Below, in pieces: positions 38,321 to 47,829 of a stretch of 64,000 nt of DNA (within the stretch, counting starts at the first letter, position 1; each line of letters opens with the position of its first letter). The translations under genes and the position numbers were made by a program. The stretch is from Polaribacter sp. NJDZ03. GTDB lineage: Bacteria > Bacteroidota > Bacteroidia > Flavobacteriales > Flavobacteriaceae. The notes below the pieces were generated by a model. That model had not been told where the DNA came from. It saw only the letters and a program-made list of their open reading frames with translations, and did not search any database. The stretch covers positions 1,057,501 to 1,121,500 of the forward strand of contig NZ_CP079195.1 in NCBI RefSeq assembly GCF_019263805.1, given 5' to 3'.

Positions 38321-39350
38321 CCTCCCAAGTTAATTGTTGATCATCCGCCAAATCTTCGGTTGCTGTTTTTCCTAAAATAGCATTATATTCTTCTGCTAAA
38401 ATGTCTCCTGTACCTGGTCTTTTTACCCACAAATTTTCTTTTGTAAAAGGCGCGCCTTTTTTTATTGGTTTAATAGTTACCACAGTTGCAAAAGCAAAGT
38501 CAATGGTTACTTGCTCTTCCTTTGCTGGTTCTTTTGTACCGCCACGCATTTGCCAAATTAAATTACTACCGTAAATTAATTCTTTACAGTTGTTTTCATC
38601 CATAGAACAAACAATATCCGGACCAGTACGTTGCATATGATCTGTAAAATGGCGTTCTAAAATAGAAGCGCCTAAAGCTACTGATCCCAAACATGCATGG
38701 TTTGTTAACGTATGATCTGACAAGCCAAAAACTTTATCAGGAAAAGCGTTTGACAACTCTGTCATTGCCCCAAAACGGACCAAATGTACAGGTGTTGGAT
38801 ATAGATTTGTAGTATGTAATAATGCAATTGGTACATTTAATTTATCAAATATAGCCACTGCCTTACGTACACTTTCTATCGTATTCATTCCTGTACTTAA
38901 AATTACAGGTTTTCCAAAAGAAGCAATATGTTCTAAAAGAGGATAATTATTACACTCTCCTGATCCTATTTTATAAGCCTTTACGCCCATTCTTTCTAAT
39001 CGATCTGCAGCAGCTCTAGAAAAAGGGGTAGAAATAAATAGCATTCCTTTAGATTCTACATAATTCTTTAATGCAGTTTCATCTTCTTCATTTAAAGAAC
39101 AACGTTCCATTATTTCATAAATAGAAACATCGGCATTTCCTGGAATCACTTTTTTGGCAACACTACTCATTTCATCAGCAACAATATGTGTTTGATGTTT
39201 TACACACTCTGCTCCTGCTCTATGTGCTGCATCTACCATTTCTTTGGCTACCTGTAAAGAACCTTCGTGATTAATACCTATTTCTGCAATTACTAAAGGT
39301 GGATAATCTGAACCTACTTTTCTTCCTTGTATTTCTATAAATCTTTCCAA
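38307..39350 (-). CDS. neuB: N-acetylneuraminate/nonulosonate synthase (copy 1)
   Basis: It condenses phosphoenolpyruvate with a six-carbon amino sugar to a nine-carbon nonulosonic acid. 347 residues: NeuB TIM barrel (about 10-260; [53 protein letters not shown]) followed by a C-terminal SAF antifreeze-like domain (about 285-345; [20 protein letters not shown]). It begins a compact neuB-neuC-neuA set. A second, divergent NeuB is 9 kb upstream in the same operon. Confidence 0.95.
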   Translation of the reverse strand: MERFIEIQGRKVGSDYPPLVIAEIGINHEGSLQVAKEMVDAAHRAGAECVKHQTHIVADEMSSVAKKVIPGNADVSIYEIMERCSLNEEDETALKNYVESKGMLFISTPFSRAAADRLERMGVKAYKIGSGECNNYPLLEHIASFGKPVILSTGMNTIESVRKAVAIFDKLNVPIALLHTTNLYPTPVHLVRFGAMTELSNAFPDKVFGLSDHTLTNHACLGSVALGASILERHFTDHMQRTGPDIVCSMDENNCKELIYGSNLIWQMRGGTKEPAKEEQVTIDFAFATVVTIKPIKKGAPFTKENLWVKRPGTGDILAEEYNAILGKTATEDLADDQQLTWEDVEN

Positions 39351-39354
39351 TTTT

Positions 39355-40887
39355 CTAATTTTTTAAAACACCACTTTTTATATCTAACTTCACTTTTCCT
39401 TCTATAATTTTATTTGCCCATAATAAAGATTTGTTCCAACGTTTATTAAAAAGCGAATATTTCCAAATTTTAAACTTATAATATTTAAAAAAAACAAAAA
39501 ACTTGTAACCTTTTAATTGATTTTCTGTTGCATATTTTAAAAATCTATGCAATGTTACTGGTCCTGGTAATGGAACAATACCGCCGTCATACCAAGGTAA
39601 AAATTCTTTTGCATCAAAACGCCAACCTCCCATGGGTGCTCTTAAATGATTTATATATTCTAAATTTGTATATATAACTCTTTGATGATTATCATGTACA
39701 TTGTTGTTATATTCTTGATCATCACATCCCATACCTTCAATATCTAAATTAAAAGGTAAAATATTATTATTTCTGATTAGAAAAGAACAGCCAGAAACAA
39801 AATAAGACATTTCGGAAAAAGTATTTCCTTTTATATTATTAGATGCAAATGATATTATTTGTGCTTTAGATGTTTCTAATTTTACAATTAAATTTTCTAA
39901 AATATTGGGCTGATTATCTATTCTTATATCATCATCTAACATAACAATATAATCTGCTTTACTTTTACCAAAACCAACATTACGTGCATTACATAAACCT
40001 AATTCTTCTAATAAGACATGATCTAAATTAAATTTCCAATTATAATCTAGTGTTTTTCTTAATAATGTCTCTTTTTGATTTGGTAATTTTTGTTCTACCA
40101 AAATCACTTTATTTATTTTAATATCTTGGTCATTTAAGTCTAATAGTGTTTGAAAAACAAAATCAGCTCTTCCTAAAGTAGGTATAACAACATCTACAGA
40201 TTTTGATGAAACATCAACAGAAAACTTAGAAACTTTACTCCATAAACTAGGTCTATGCTCTATTAGAATATAATTATTTTTAAAAAGATATTTTATTGGT
40301 ATTACTATTTTTTTATCAAACAAAAAAAGATTGATTAAAAAGTAAAATATCCAATGTTTTTTTCTAGTAAAACTGATTACCTCAATATATTCATTATTTG
40401 TAAGTCCTTCTATCTTATTACTTGTAAGAGACTTATTGTAAGAAACACTGACTAGACCGCCAGCTCTAAATGTATAATAACCTAAAACCCCTAAGCATAC
40501 TTTGTAAGAACTAGGAAACTTGGTCGTTAAAAATTCTTTAATAATTATCGAAGAAATATACCCAGCATTAGACCGAACTCTCCATGTATCATATTGTCCT
40601 TTTTCACCTGTGCTAAAACTATTAAAATAAGGATTTTGAGCCTCTAAATATTCTGAATTCTCTAAAAATAATTGACTACCGAATGAAACTAATTCTGGTA
40701 ATTCATTCGTTTTATTTTTTATTATTGATGCTTTTAAAATAGGTTTATCTTCTGGAAAATAACACCATCCCAAAACATCAAATTTATTAGATAGTTCTTT
40801 TAATCCATCTATAAAAGAATGAAATGGAGTACCATTAAATTCCCATTTTTTAGAATTATTATTGTAATTTAAAATTGCTATTCTCAT
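39355..40887 (-). CDS. Glycosyltransferase family 2 with unknown N-terminal domain
   Basis: A 510-residue protein. Residues about 1-220 form a domain that I do not recognise ([19 protein letters not shown] start, with [18 protein letters not shown]). Residues about 230-440 are a GT-A domain: [40 protein letters not shown] and the DDDIR metal site, then GCDDQEYN. The arrangement suggests two activities or an acceptor-binding module. It lies 4 nt ahead of neuB. Confidence 0.85.
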   Translation of the reverse strand: MRIAILNYNNNSKKWEFNGTPFHSFIDGLKELSNKFDVLGWCYFPEDKPILKASIIKNKTNELPELVSFGSQLFLENSEYLEAQNPYFNSFSTGEKGQYDTWRVRSNAGYISSIIIKEFLTTKFPSSYKVCLGVLGYYTFRAGGLVSVSYNKSLTSNKIEGLTNNEYIEVISFTRKKHWIFYFLINLFLFDKKIVIPIKYLFKNNYILIEHRPSLWSKVSKFSVDVSSKSVDVVIPTLGRADFVFQTLLDLNDQDIKINKVILVEQKLPNQKETLLRKTLDYNWKFNLDHVLLEELGLCNARNVGFGKSKADYIVMLDDDIRIDNQPNILENLIVKLETSKAQIISFASNNIKGNTFSEMSYFVSGCSFLIRNNNILPFNLDIEGMGCDDQEYNNNVHDNHQRVIYTNLEYINHLRAPMGGWRFDAKEFLPWYDGGIVPLPGPVTLHRFLKYATENQLKGYKFFVFFKYYKFKIWKYSLFNKRWNKSLLWANKIIEGKVKLDIKSGVLKN

Positions 40888-40892
40888 TAAAC

Positions 40893-42116
40893 TTAACTAT
40901 TTTCTTTTATAAAAGATGCTACATTTTTTAATTGAGATTCGTGCGTAAAATTCTCTGTATATGTTTTAAAACTATTGGCCGCTATTGTATCTCTTAATGT
41001 TCTATTGTTATATAAATTAACAATATCATTGGTATAAGAAGGCCAAGAGTCACTTAATAATGCATTTACATTCTGTACTATTTCTTTAGCATTTGCAACA
41101 CCTTCTTTACGGGCAACCAAACATTGTTTGTACTGTAGTGTTAGTGCCAACCTTGTTCTTGTACCTGTATCTTTATCCCAAGGAATAATATGTATATCTA
41201 AAGGACGTAATACAGTATTTAAATTCTCCACAAATTTATGTAGTATAATATTTTTATCATTTTGTAATAATGCTGTAAGCTCTTGGTCTTCTACAGAGAG
41301 TTCTCCTACAATTTCTAAGCAAATATCTGGTATTTCCTTTTTAACATCCTCCCAAGAGTTTAAAATAAAATTTTTAAGTCCAACTCTATTTGCTGTTGCA
41401 TTTAAACTTCCTAAATGCACTAAAGAAGGTTTTTCTTTAGGCTTTAATAATTCAATATTTGTTTTATTATATGTAGTAGTTAAATACAGTGAATTAATTC
41501 CTTTTGCATTTAAATAATATGCATCGGTACTAGAAACACAAACTACAGCAGCTACGTCTCTTGTTAATTTTTCTTCAATCCTTTTTTTTGAAAACTTTAA
41601 AATTTTAGTTTTAAGTCCTTTTTCTTTTTTAAAATCTACTAATTTATATTGCCAATCATGATGTACGTAAAAAACCTTTTGTTTTTCTTTATGACTTGCT
41701 GCTAACAAACCTGCATAAAACCACTGTGCCCAAATAAATGAAAACTCCATTTTATTAAAATAAGCATCTAAAAAAGAGTAATTTACCTTATTTACAAAAT
41801 TATAATAATAGTCTGTAGGATTAAAAATCATTTTTGAAATTCTTTCTAAAAAAGAAAGTTCTGAATTATCTGTTCTATACAATTGAACTTCATCTACAGA
41901 AAAATAGACACCATTGTAAAAGAATGTTTGTGTATCTTTAAATAGTTTTGGTGCTGAATTTGAAAATTTCTCACAATTAATAAGTACCACTTTAATTTGG
42001 TAACCTAGTTTCATTAATATTGAAAGATGACTTTCTTGTACCGCAGAGCCTCCTGCTTTTACAGTATTTAAAAATAACAAATCTGTTGTTAAATAAAGGA
42101 TTTTTTTAGAAATCAT
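40893..42116 (-). CDS. Glycosyltransferase family 4-like (GT-B)
   Basis: A 407-residue GT-B protein. Visible motifs are FVYYHHDWQYKLVDF-like KVFYVHHDWQYKLVDFKK, AAVVCVSSTDAYYL, LVHLGSLNATANRVGLKNFI and HIIPWDKDTGTRTRLALTL. The last replaces the usual E-x7-E donor site, so the fold is clear but the assignment to GT4 is loose. It is spaced 5 nt from the next gene and 45 nt from the previous one. Donor unknown. Confidence 0.8.
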   Translation of the reverse strand: MISKKILYLTTDLLFLNTVKAGGSAVQESHLSILMKLGYQIKVVLINCEKFSNSAPKLFKDTQTFFYNGVYFSVDEVQLYRTDNSELSFLERISKMIFNPTDYYYNFVNKVNYSFLDAYFNKMEFSFIWAQWFYAGLLAASHKEKQKVFYVHHDWQYKLVDFKKEKGLKTKILKFSKKRIEEKLTRDVAAVVCVSSTDAYYLNAKGINSLYLTTTYNKTNIELLKPKEKPSLVHLGSLNATANRVGLKNFILNSWEDVKKEIPDICLEIVGELSVEDQELTALLQNDKNIILHKFVENLNTVLRPLDIHIIPWDKDTGTRTRLALTLQYKQCLVARKEGVANAKEIVQNVNALLSDSWPSYTNDIVNLYNNRTLRDTIAANSFKTYTENFTHESQLKNVASFIKENS

Positions 42117-42161
42117 AGCTTATTTGAAAAGCTGTAAATTTAATAAAAAATAAGTGAAGAC

Positions 42162-43310
42162 TTATAGCGTTTTACTGATATTATCGTAAGCTTTTAACAC
42201 TTTGTTTTTTATTTCTTTATAAGCTAATTTCTTTGCTATTTCTTGATTCTTTAAAAATGCACTTTCTAACAACGCTTCGTTTTGTAATGCTTTTATAATT
42301 AACTTAGAAATTTCTACCGCATCTTCTGGATTCTGAATTAAAAATCCATTTTTACCATTTGTTATATAATCTTCTGAAGCTCCACCAGGATTAGATTGTA
42401 TAGGGAAAGCTCCCAATATAATTGCCTCTAATAATGTATTTGGTATTCCGTCTGAAATATTGTTACCAATTGCAATTTTGGCTTTGGCAAACAACTTTAA
42501 GAACTCTCCTTGGCTCACTTCTTTTTTTCTACTGATATATTCTATATTCCAACCACTGGCATTCATTGCAACAATTCTATCAATAACATTATCATGTGCA
42601 GAATATACTAAAATTTGATAATTTATTAAATCACTTTTTATCAACTCTAATGCTTTTAAAACGACCAAAGCTCTACCTGCCCAATGATGATATCCTTTAA
42701 TTATAATTAAATTTTCTTTTGATGTTTGCGCAACAGTATCTTTTATTTTTTCTAATTGATAACCGCCACCACCGGGAAAAATACCTGCAACCTCATTCTT
42801 AAAGCCTAAATCTTTTGCAATATTAATATCCCTGTGATTATCTACAAATAAATAATTTAAATTAAAAAGTACTTGTTTTATCTTTTGCTGATGTTTTTTC
42901 TCATTTTGATATAAATACAAATCACTTCCCCAAGAAAAATAAGCCCATTTAAAATTTAGTTTTTTTCGAACTTTTAACAAAGGGTATGTTTGCGATTGCA
43001 TTTCTAAAGAATGTACCAAATCTGGTTTAATTTCTTTAATCAACTCCTCTAGTTTTTCTGCTGCTGTAACTTTTAGATAAGGTGCTAGTTTATTAAAAAT
43101 ATTCGGCATTTTTTTTTCAAGAAAAAACTCTCCCTTTAAATAAGGAATTTTTCTTTTACTCCAATTTGTGGTGTAATTTGTCCATAACAAATCTGGATGA
43201 ATTTCTTGGTCTAAACAATCAAAAACATATATTTCGTGTCCAGAATCTTTTAGTTGACCAATCCAACGTGCAGCATGTATGTATTGCTGACAAACAAAGA
43301 GTATTTTCAT
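42162..43310 (-). CDS. Glycosyltransferase family 4-like (GT-B)
   Basis: A 382-residue GT-B enzyme, start MKILFVCQQYIHAARWIGQL. The donor domain shows LIIIKGYHHWAGRALVVLKAL, WNIEYISRKKEVSQGEFLKLF and NNISDGIPNTLLEAIILGAFPIQS, the last being the E-x7-E region. Its ATG overlaps the TGA of a 46-codon ORF (ATGA), suggesting coupled translation. Specificity unknown. Confidence 0.87.
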   Translation of the reverse strand: MKILFVCQQYIHAARWIGQLKDSGHEIYVFDCLDQEIHPDLLWTNYTTNWSKRKIPYLKGEFFLEKKMPNIFNKLAPYLKVTAAEKLEELIKEIKPDLVHSLEMQSQTYPLLKVRKKLNFKWAYFSWGSDLYLYQNEKKHQQKIKQVLFNLNYLFVDNHRDINIAKDLGFKNEVAGIFPGGGGYQLEKIKDTVAQTSKENLIIIKGYHHWAGRALVVLKALELIKSDLINYQILVYSAHDNVIDRIVAMNASGWNIEYISRKKEVSQGEFLKLFAKAKIAIGNNISDGIPNTLLEAIILGAFPIQSNPGGASEDYITNGKNGFLIQNPEDAVEISKLIIKALQNEALLESAFLKNQEIAKKLAYKEIKNKVLKAYDNISKTL

Positions 43311-43447
43311 AAAGTTGTTTTTAAAATACTGTCTAATTTTTTAGTGAAAAATTTTGCCCCTTTTTGTTGCTTCGTTTTCTTAAAAACAAACCAATACAAA
43401 ACAACAACAATTAAGAATATTAAAAATTCTAAGGAGTTAAAAAGCAT
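43307..43447 (-). pseudogene. 46-residue ORF resembling the N-terminus of an MBOAT O-acyltransferase
   Basis: On the minus strand an ATG at 43447 opens a 46-codon frame. Its first 20 or so residues, MLFNSLEFLIFLIVVVLYWF, closely resemble the N-terminus of MBOAT/AlgI-type O-acyltransferases (MLFNSxEFLxFxPxVxxLY). The rest (VFKKTKQQKGAKFFTKKLD and on) does not. It is most simply the stub of a deleted acyltransferase, but it is in frame, has one hydrophobic helix, and its TGA overlaps the next glycosyltransferase ATG, so a small membrane protein or leader peptide is also possible. Confidence 0.5.
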
Positions 43448-43471
43448 AATTAGTTATTATATTTCCTTTTT

Positions 43472-44722
43472 TTATTCAATAAAATCATTATAAATATCTT
43501 TTAACTTATCTCTATAATTATCCACATTGTGCATCATTTTTATCCTTTCTAAAGACAAACGTTGTTTCTCTATAATTTGATTAGGATTTTTAAGTATAGA
43601 AATAATACATTCTTCTAATCCTTTCTCAATATCAACACTTAATTTCTTTAATTGCTCTTTATTATAATGAAATGATTCTCCAAATTCATTCGTTTTTACA
43701 TTGATTAACCAACCTATATCTTCGTTGTTAATTTCTGTTAACGCTCTTAAACCCGTGCTAACTACAGCACAACCTGCAGCTTGAAATTCTAAAACACTAT
43801 AGCCGTAAGTATCTGCTCGTGTAGGCAGCATACCTACATGAATTTTATCTCTTAGCAATTCTAATAAGTCTTTATTTTCTAAAAAAGGAAAATAAGTGAC
43901 ATCCTTTTTATTCTCTTCTATAAACCTTTTAAATTCAATTACATCATTTTTTGTAAAATCTTTTGCTGTAACTGAATTTAATTGAAAATCTCCAATTAAA
44001 TATAAATGAAAGTTAGAATACTGATTAATTAATCTAGAAAACACTTTTATTACCTCACCACCACCTTTACCGAGCAAATCACGTCCAACAAACACAAAAT
44101 TAACTTTTCCGTTAATAGATTCTTTTTCTGAAAAACTATTTAATAAAACCTTTTGTGGTGGATGAATCTGTTGTATTTTTTTTTCAATTACAAATTTATA
44201 TTCAGGGAAATTACTTAATAAACTTTCTTGAATTTTATAATTACAATTTGAGAGTGCAATTATAAATTTACATTTATCGTCTGCTAAGGCTTTTAAATAT
44301 TTTTTTATTTTTCTTAATGCTTTCTTATTACCTCCAGGAAAATCATCTTTATGGTAATCTGAAAAAGGTGGAAAATGAGGCAGTGTAGCTTCAAAAGTTA
44401 CTCCCCATGGTTGTTTAGCTTTAAGGTTAATTGTATTAAAAAAATGAAAAAAATTAATCTCGTTATCTTTATTAGGTAAATAAAAAGAATACCTATCTAA
44501 ATCCTTCTTTGCAATTAAACCACCTAAACTTCTTTTAAGCCTAGTATAGCTTCGTAATTTAATTTTAAGGTTTGCTAGTTTTCTATACCAATCTTCTACA
44601 CTAACATAATTTACATTAGATATAATATTTACAATATTTCTTTTTTCTGGATAAGTATCTAAGTACTGAACACCAATAGTAACTTTTTTTATCATATTTA
44701 AACTTTTAACTAGCATAATCAT
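43472..44722 (-). CDS. Glycosyltransferase family 4 (GT-B)
   Basis: A 416-residue GT-B enzyme. Motifs are FVFVGRDLLGKGGGEVIKVF (about 225-244), HLYLIGDFQLN and MLPTRADTYGYSVLEFQAAGC (E at YSVLEF, about 315). The N-terminus offers ATGs at 44722 and 44695; the second gives MIKKVTIGVQYLDTYPEK, the more usual start, so the first nine residues may not be translated. It is 26 nt after the GT32 gene. Donor unknown. Confidence 0.87.
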   Translation of the reverse strand: MIMLVKSLNMIKKVTIGVQYLDTYPEKRNIVNIISNVNYVSVEDWYRKLANLKIKLRSYTRLKRSLGGLIAKKDLDRYSFYLPNKDNEINFFHFFNTINLKAKQPWGVTFEATLPHFPPFSDYHKDDFPGGNKKALRKIKKYLKALADDKCKFIIALSNCNYKIQESLLSNFPEYKFVIEKKIQQIHPPQKVLLNSFSEKESINGKVNFVFVGRDLLGKGGGEVIKVFSRLINQYSNFHLYLIGDFQLNSVTAKDFTKNDVIEFKRFIEENKKDVTYFPFLENKDLLELLRDKIHVGMLPTRADTYGYSVLEFQAAGCAVVSTGLRALTEINNEDIGWLINVKTNEFGESFHYNKEQLKKLSVDIEKGLEECIISILKNPNQIIEKQRLSLERIKMMHNVDNYRDKLKDIYNDFIE

Positions 44723-44748
44723 TAACTATAATTAAATAGATTTTCTAG

Positions 44749-45555
44749 CTATTTAATTTTAATCTTTTCTGGCGTTAATATCGATGTTTTTATTGCAGAT
44801 AAAATTTTTCTTAAATATTTAGCATTTAATTTTTGAGAATGTTTAAGATTCTTTATGGACTCGACAAACCCTTTCAAGTATTTTCTAGCTCTAATATATT
44901 CAAACTCATTTAAATCTACCCAAGAAGCATCCCAAAGGTGAACAGCATAACTATTTTCAGTTAAATAGTTGGTGAAATTATTTTTATTAGAAGACTCATT
45001 AGAAGGTAATGAGTAAAAATATTCTGTTGGATATACAATAAGATTTTCATTCTCTAACTTTGTTAAAAAAAGATCATTATAATTATATGCCTTTTTATAT
45101 GTTTTAGTTATTATTATAGGAATTGCTATGGAAAATAAATTTACAAATCCTCCAATTTTTAAGTCTTTATAATTTTCTAGTATCTTATAAATAAAAGGAT
45201 GTTTCTTAGTAGCTCCAAAAATTGCTGCATTAATTGTTTTTTCATCTTCACAACCAATAAACATTTTATCTTCTAAAAATGGATCTAAATTTTTTAAAAG
45301 TAACATATCTGTATCAAAATAAATACCTCCGTATTCATATACTTTTTTAAGCCTTATATAATCTGAAACAAACGCCCATTTTTTTAACTTATATGCTTTT
45401 TGAACAAATCTAGAATCTAATTTAGAATTGGTTTCATCCCATTCTTTTATTTCATAATCGGGCAAATGTATTTTCCAAGACTCAATACAATCTTTTACTA
45501 AACCTGGTTTTTCTTTATTTCCAAACCAACAGTAATGTATTATTTTAGGAATCAT
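44749..45555 (-). CDS. Glycosyltransferase family 32-like (capsular polysaccharide type)
   Basis: A 268-residue GT-A enzyme of the Och1/GT32 type. IPKIIHYCWFGNKEKPGLVK begins the domain, ASDxxRxxxLxxYGGIYxDxD is matched by VSDYIRLKKVYEYGGIYFDT, and DTDMLLLKN holds the DxD motif (about residue 88). HLWDASW near 205 is the usual closing motif. It overlaps the preceding gene by 4 nt. Confidence 0.92.
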   Translation of the reverse strand: MIPKIIHYCWFGNKEKPGLVKDCIESWKIHLPDYEIKEWDETNSKLDSRFVQKAYKLKKWAFVSDYIRLKKVYEYGGIYFDTDMLLLKNLDPFLEDKMFIGCEDEKTINAAIFGATKKHPFIYKILENYKDLKIGGFVNLFSIAIPIIITKTYKKAYNYNDLFLTKLENENLIVYPTEYFYSLPSNESSNKNNFTNYLTENSYAVHLWDASWVDLNEFEYIRARKYLKGFVESIKNLKHSQKLNAKYLRKILSAIKTSILTPEKIKIK

Positions 45556-46478
45556 TTATTATATTTTATATTTATCTTAAAAAAAAAGTATTGAATCAGT
45601 GATTTATATAAAACTATAGATAATCGAAATCTATTTGTTTTAGAGAAAACACCTAACATCCTGTCAGTAAACTCCTTTTGTTTAACATTTACCTCTTTAT
45701 TATTTCCTTTAAACAGTTTTTTTGCGTCTAAATATGTTTTACTTGTATGTAAAGTTAACATAGCCTGGTTAAACCTATGTAATTCTGATTTGTGAATAGG
45801 TTCTAGTTCTTCAAAATAAGAAACAGGCATGCCTAAATTTGTCGCAAACAGTAAATGTCCTCCAATAGAGTTTGTTAAAGCATATTTATAGTTAATAATT
45901 AAATTATAAAAATTCTCTATAAAATTTGGATTATTTGAGTTGCCTGCAGAAACAATATTATATCCTAATTCTTGATAAGGTAAATGCAGTCCTTTTTGAA
46001 TATCTAAATAATAAAAACAAAAAGAAACCGGTTTTTGATCCTCATCTACCCCTTCTATTTTTTTAATTATTCTATTCTGATCATGCAATCTATCAACTCC
46101 TTCTCTTGTATGATGAATAAAAAAAAGACTTCCTTTGGCAGTTTTTGAAATTTTTATTTTTTTATTTTTTTTATACCAAACAAAAGGTGACATAAAAGAC
46201 ATTCCTTTTGCTTTTTCTTTAAACCTATCATTCCATTGAGCTACATAATCATCTCTGTGAAAAAATGCTACTGTCAAAAATTTTTTTTCAATATCCCAAA
46301 TTTCATCAAAGAAAGGAGGGCTAGAGTGTTCAAAATGGGCACAAATAGGTAAAAATGAAGGATAAAATGCCATCTTTCTAAGAATCTTACCAAAACCATA
46401 CTGCTCACTTGAATGAAAGTATACAGCCTTATTAAAACTGTATGGTTTACATACTTCAATTAATTCTTTATTGTTCAT
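45552..46478 (-). CDS. Uncharacterised glycan-locus protein, possible GT-B transferase
   Basis: A 308-residue protein that I cannot assign to a named family. It has no signal peptide; PSFLPICAHFEHSSPPFFDE and KGSLFFIHHTREGVDRLHD are the clearest conserved-looking segments. The stretch YALTNSIGGHLLFATNLGMPVSYF (around 200-223) looks like the C-terminal donor site of GT-B enzymes in which a glycosylated product is made from a shared nucleotide sugar. A hydrophobic, basic tail may bind the membrane. It overlaps its neighbours by 4 and 11 nt, so it is part of the operon. Confidence 0.6.
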   Translation of the reverse strand: MNNKELIEVCKPYSFNKAVYFHSSEQYGFGKILRKMAFYPSFLPICAHFEHSSPPFFDEIWDIEKKFLTVAFFHRDDYVAQWNDRFKEKAKGMSFMSPFVWYKKNKKIKISKTAKGSLFFIHHTREGVDRLHDQNRIIKKIEGVDEDQKPVSFCFYYLDIQKGLHLPYQELGYNIVSAGNSNNPNFIENFYNLIINYKYALTNSIGGHLLFATNLGMPVSYFEELEPIHKSELHRFNQAMLTLHTSKTYLDAKKLFKGNNKEVNVKQKEFTDRMLGVFSKTNRFRLSIVLYKSLIQYFFFKINIKYNK

Positions 46479-47829
46479 TTATAAAAATATTTGTAGCTAA
46501 ATCAAGTCCATATTGATTCTTTAATTCAATACTTGCTTTTTCTTCCACCATCAAATGACCTACTCTACCTGTAATAATTTCATTACTTAAATCAAAAGCT
46601 TCTTTTTTAACAGCAGAAATACCACCTACACTTTTAAACAAAGTGTCTCTTTCTAACTTTGTGAATTTATTTTGATTTAAAATAGGTTCCATTCCTTTAC
46701 CATGATGTTGAAAAAACATATGGTTATCTTCTCTAACACTTATTATTGAATCTGACCCAAATAAAAACATAGTATTTAGCGCATCATCTATACTATAGCT
46801 TTCTATAAATGGAAAATCTGGAGAAATAATTTGAATTGCATTATAATTTACATCAATTTGTTTTTGTATAAAATTAATAGTTTCAGATAATGGTGTTGTT
46901 TTGCGCTCTAAAACCTCACTTCTTTCTATAAAAATTATTTTAGACTCATCTTTATATCGTTTTTGAACAAATTCTTTAATATCCTTAGAACTACTAGTAA
47001 CAATAATTTTTTTAGGTATTTCAGCTAAAAGAACAACATTAATTTTCTTTTCAAGAATAGACTCACCAGCAATTACCTTTAAATATTTTTTATCATTTCT
47101 AATAGGTAGTATTAATATTGATTCAATATTAATATTTTTAGTTTGAACACTCTTTTTATTAATGGCAGCTCGGGTAGATAATATTTTAGTTTCGTTTTTT
47201 GTTAAATTAGATGAATGTTGTCTGTAGTAAAATAAAGGTTCATTTATATTTTTCACTTGATAATGTGTAATAAATTTTAACCAAATCTCATAACCATCTT
47301 GACATGTAAAATCTTCATCATATCCATTTACAGCCTTTAAAAAGGATATTCTAATCATTGTACAAGCACCATGAGCAGGTCTATCAAATAATAAAACGTC
47401 AGTATCAAAATTATACCTTTTATGAGCTGAAAATTTAAAGCCATTTTCATCCATTAAATAATAGTCAGGAAAAACCAATCCAATATTATCATTTTCATCC
47501 AACACCTTTACCATTTTCTCTATAGCTTTCGGTTCTAATATATCATCGGCATCTAATCGCATAATATATTTACCTCTAGCTTTTTTAATAGCAACGTTAT
47601 TAGTCTTATTTAATCCTTTATTTTTTTGAAAAATAGTTTGAATATTTTCATGCTTTTCAGATAACCTTTTAATAATATTTATAGAATTATCTGTAGAGCC
47701 ATCATCAATAATTATTATTTCGATAGAATTATACGTTTGATTTACTAAACTAGTAAAAGCTTCTTCTAAATAATCTTGATAATTATAATTTGTTATATAA
47801 ACTGTTACTAGAGATGAATTATATTTCAT
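46468..47829 (-). CDS. Fusion: glycosyltransferase family 2 plus NeuA-like cytidylyltransferase domain
   Basis: 453 residues from MKYNSSLVTVYITNYNY. Residues about 1-225 are a GT-A domain (EIIIIDDGSTDNSINIIKRL, MRLDADDILEPKAI with the DADD metal site, CQDGYEIWLKF). Residues about 235-453 resemble acylneuraminate cytidylyltransferases: QIISPDFPFIESYSIDDALN corresponds to LQPTSPLRTxxDID, SDSIISVRED follows, and GGISAVKKEAF with a late ASIELKNQYGLDLA. The catalytic RGGSKxxPxKN motif is replaced by LPIRNDKKYLKVIAGESIL, so activity is doubtful. An earlier ATG at 47889 would encode 20 residues inside the previous gene and is rejected. Confidence 0.78.
   Translation of the reverse strand: MKYNSSLVTVYITNYNYQDYLEEAFTSLVNQTYNSIEIIIIDDGSTDNSINIIKRLSEKHENIQTIFQKNKGLNKTNNVAIKKARGKYIMRLDADDILEPKAIEKMVKVLDENDNIGLVFPDYYLMDENGFKFSAHKRYNFDTDVLLFDRPAHGACTMIRISFLKAVNGYDEDFTCQDGYEIWLKFITHYQVKNINEPLFYYRQHSSNLTKNETKILSTRAAINKKSVQTKNINIESILILPIRNDKKYLKVIAGESILEKKINVVLLAEIPKKIIVTSSSKDIKEFVQKRYKDESKIIFIERSEVLERKTTPLSETINFIQKQIDVNYNAIQIISPDFPFIESYSIDDALNTMFLFGSDSIISVREDNHMFFQHHGKGMEPILNQNKFTKLERDTLFKSVGGISAVKKEAFDLSNEIITGRVGHLMVEEKASIELKNQYGLDLATNIFINEQ

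Noticed and set aside
43254..43493. 79-codon plus-strand frame across the GT4 start
   Set aside because: The minus strand here holds the MBOAT-like stub and the real GT start; the plus frame has low-complexity content.
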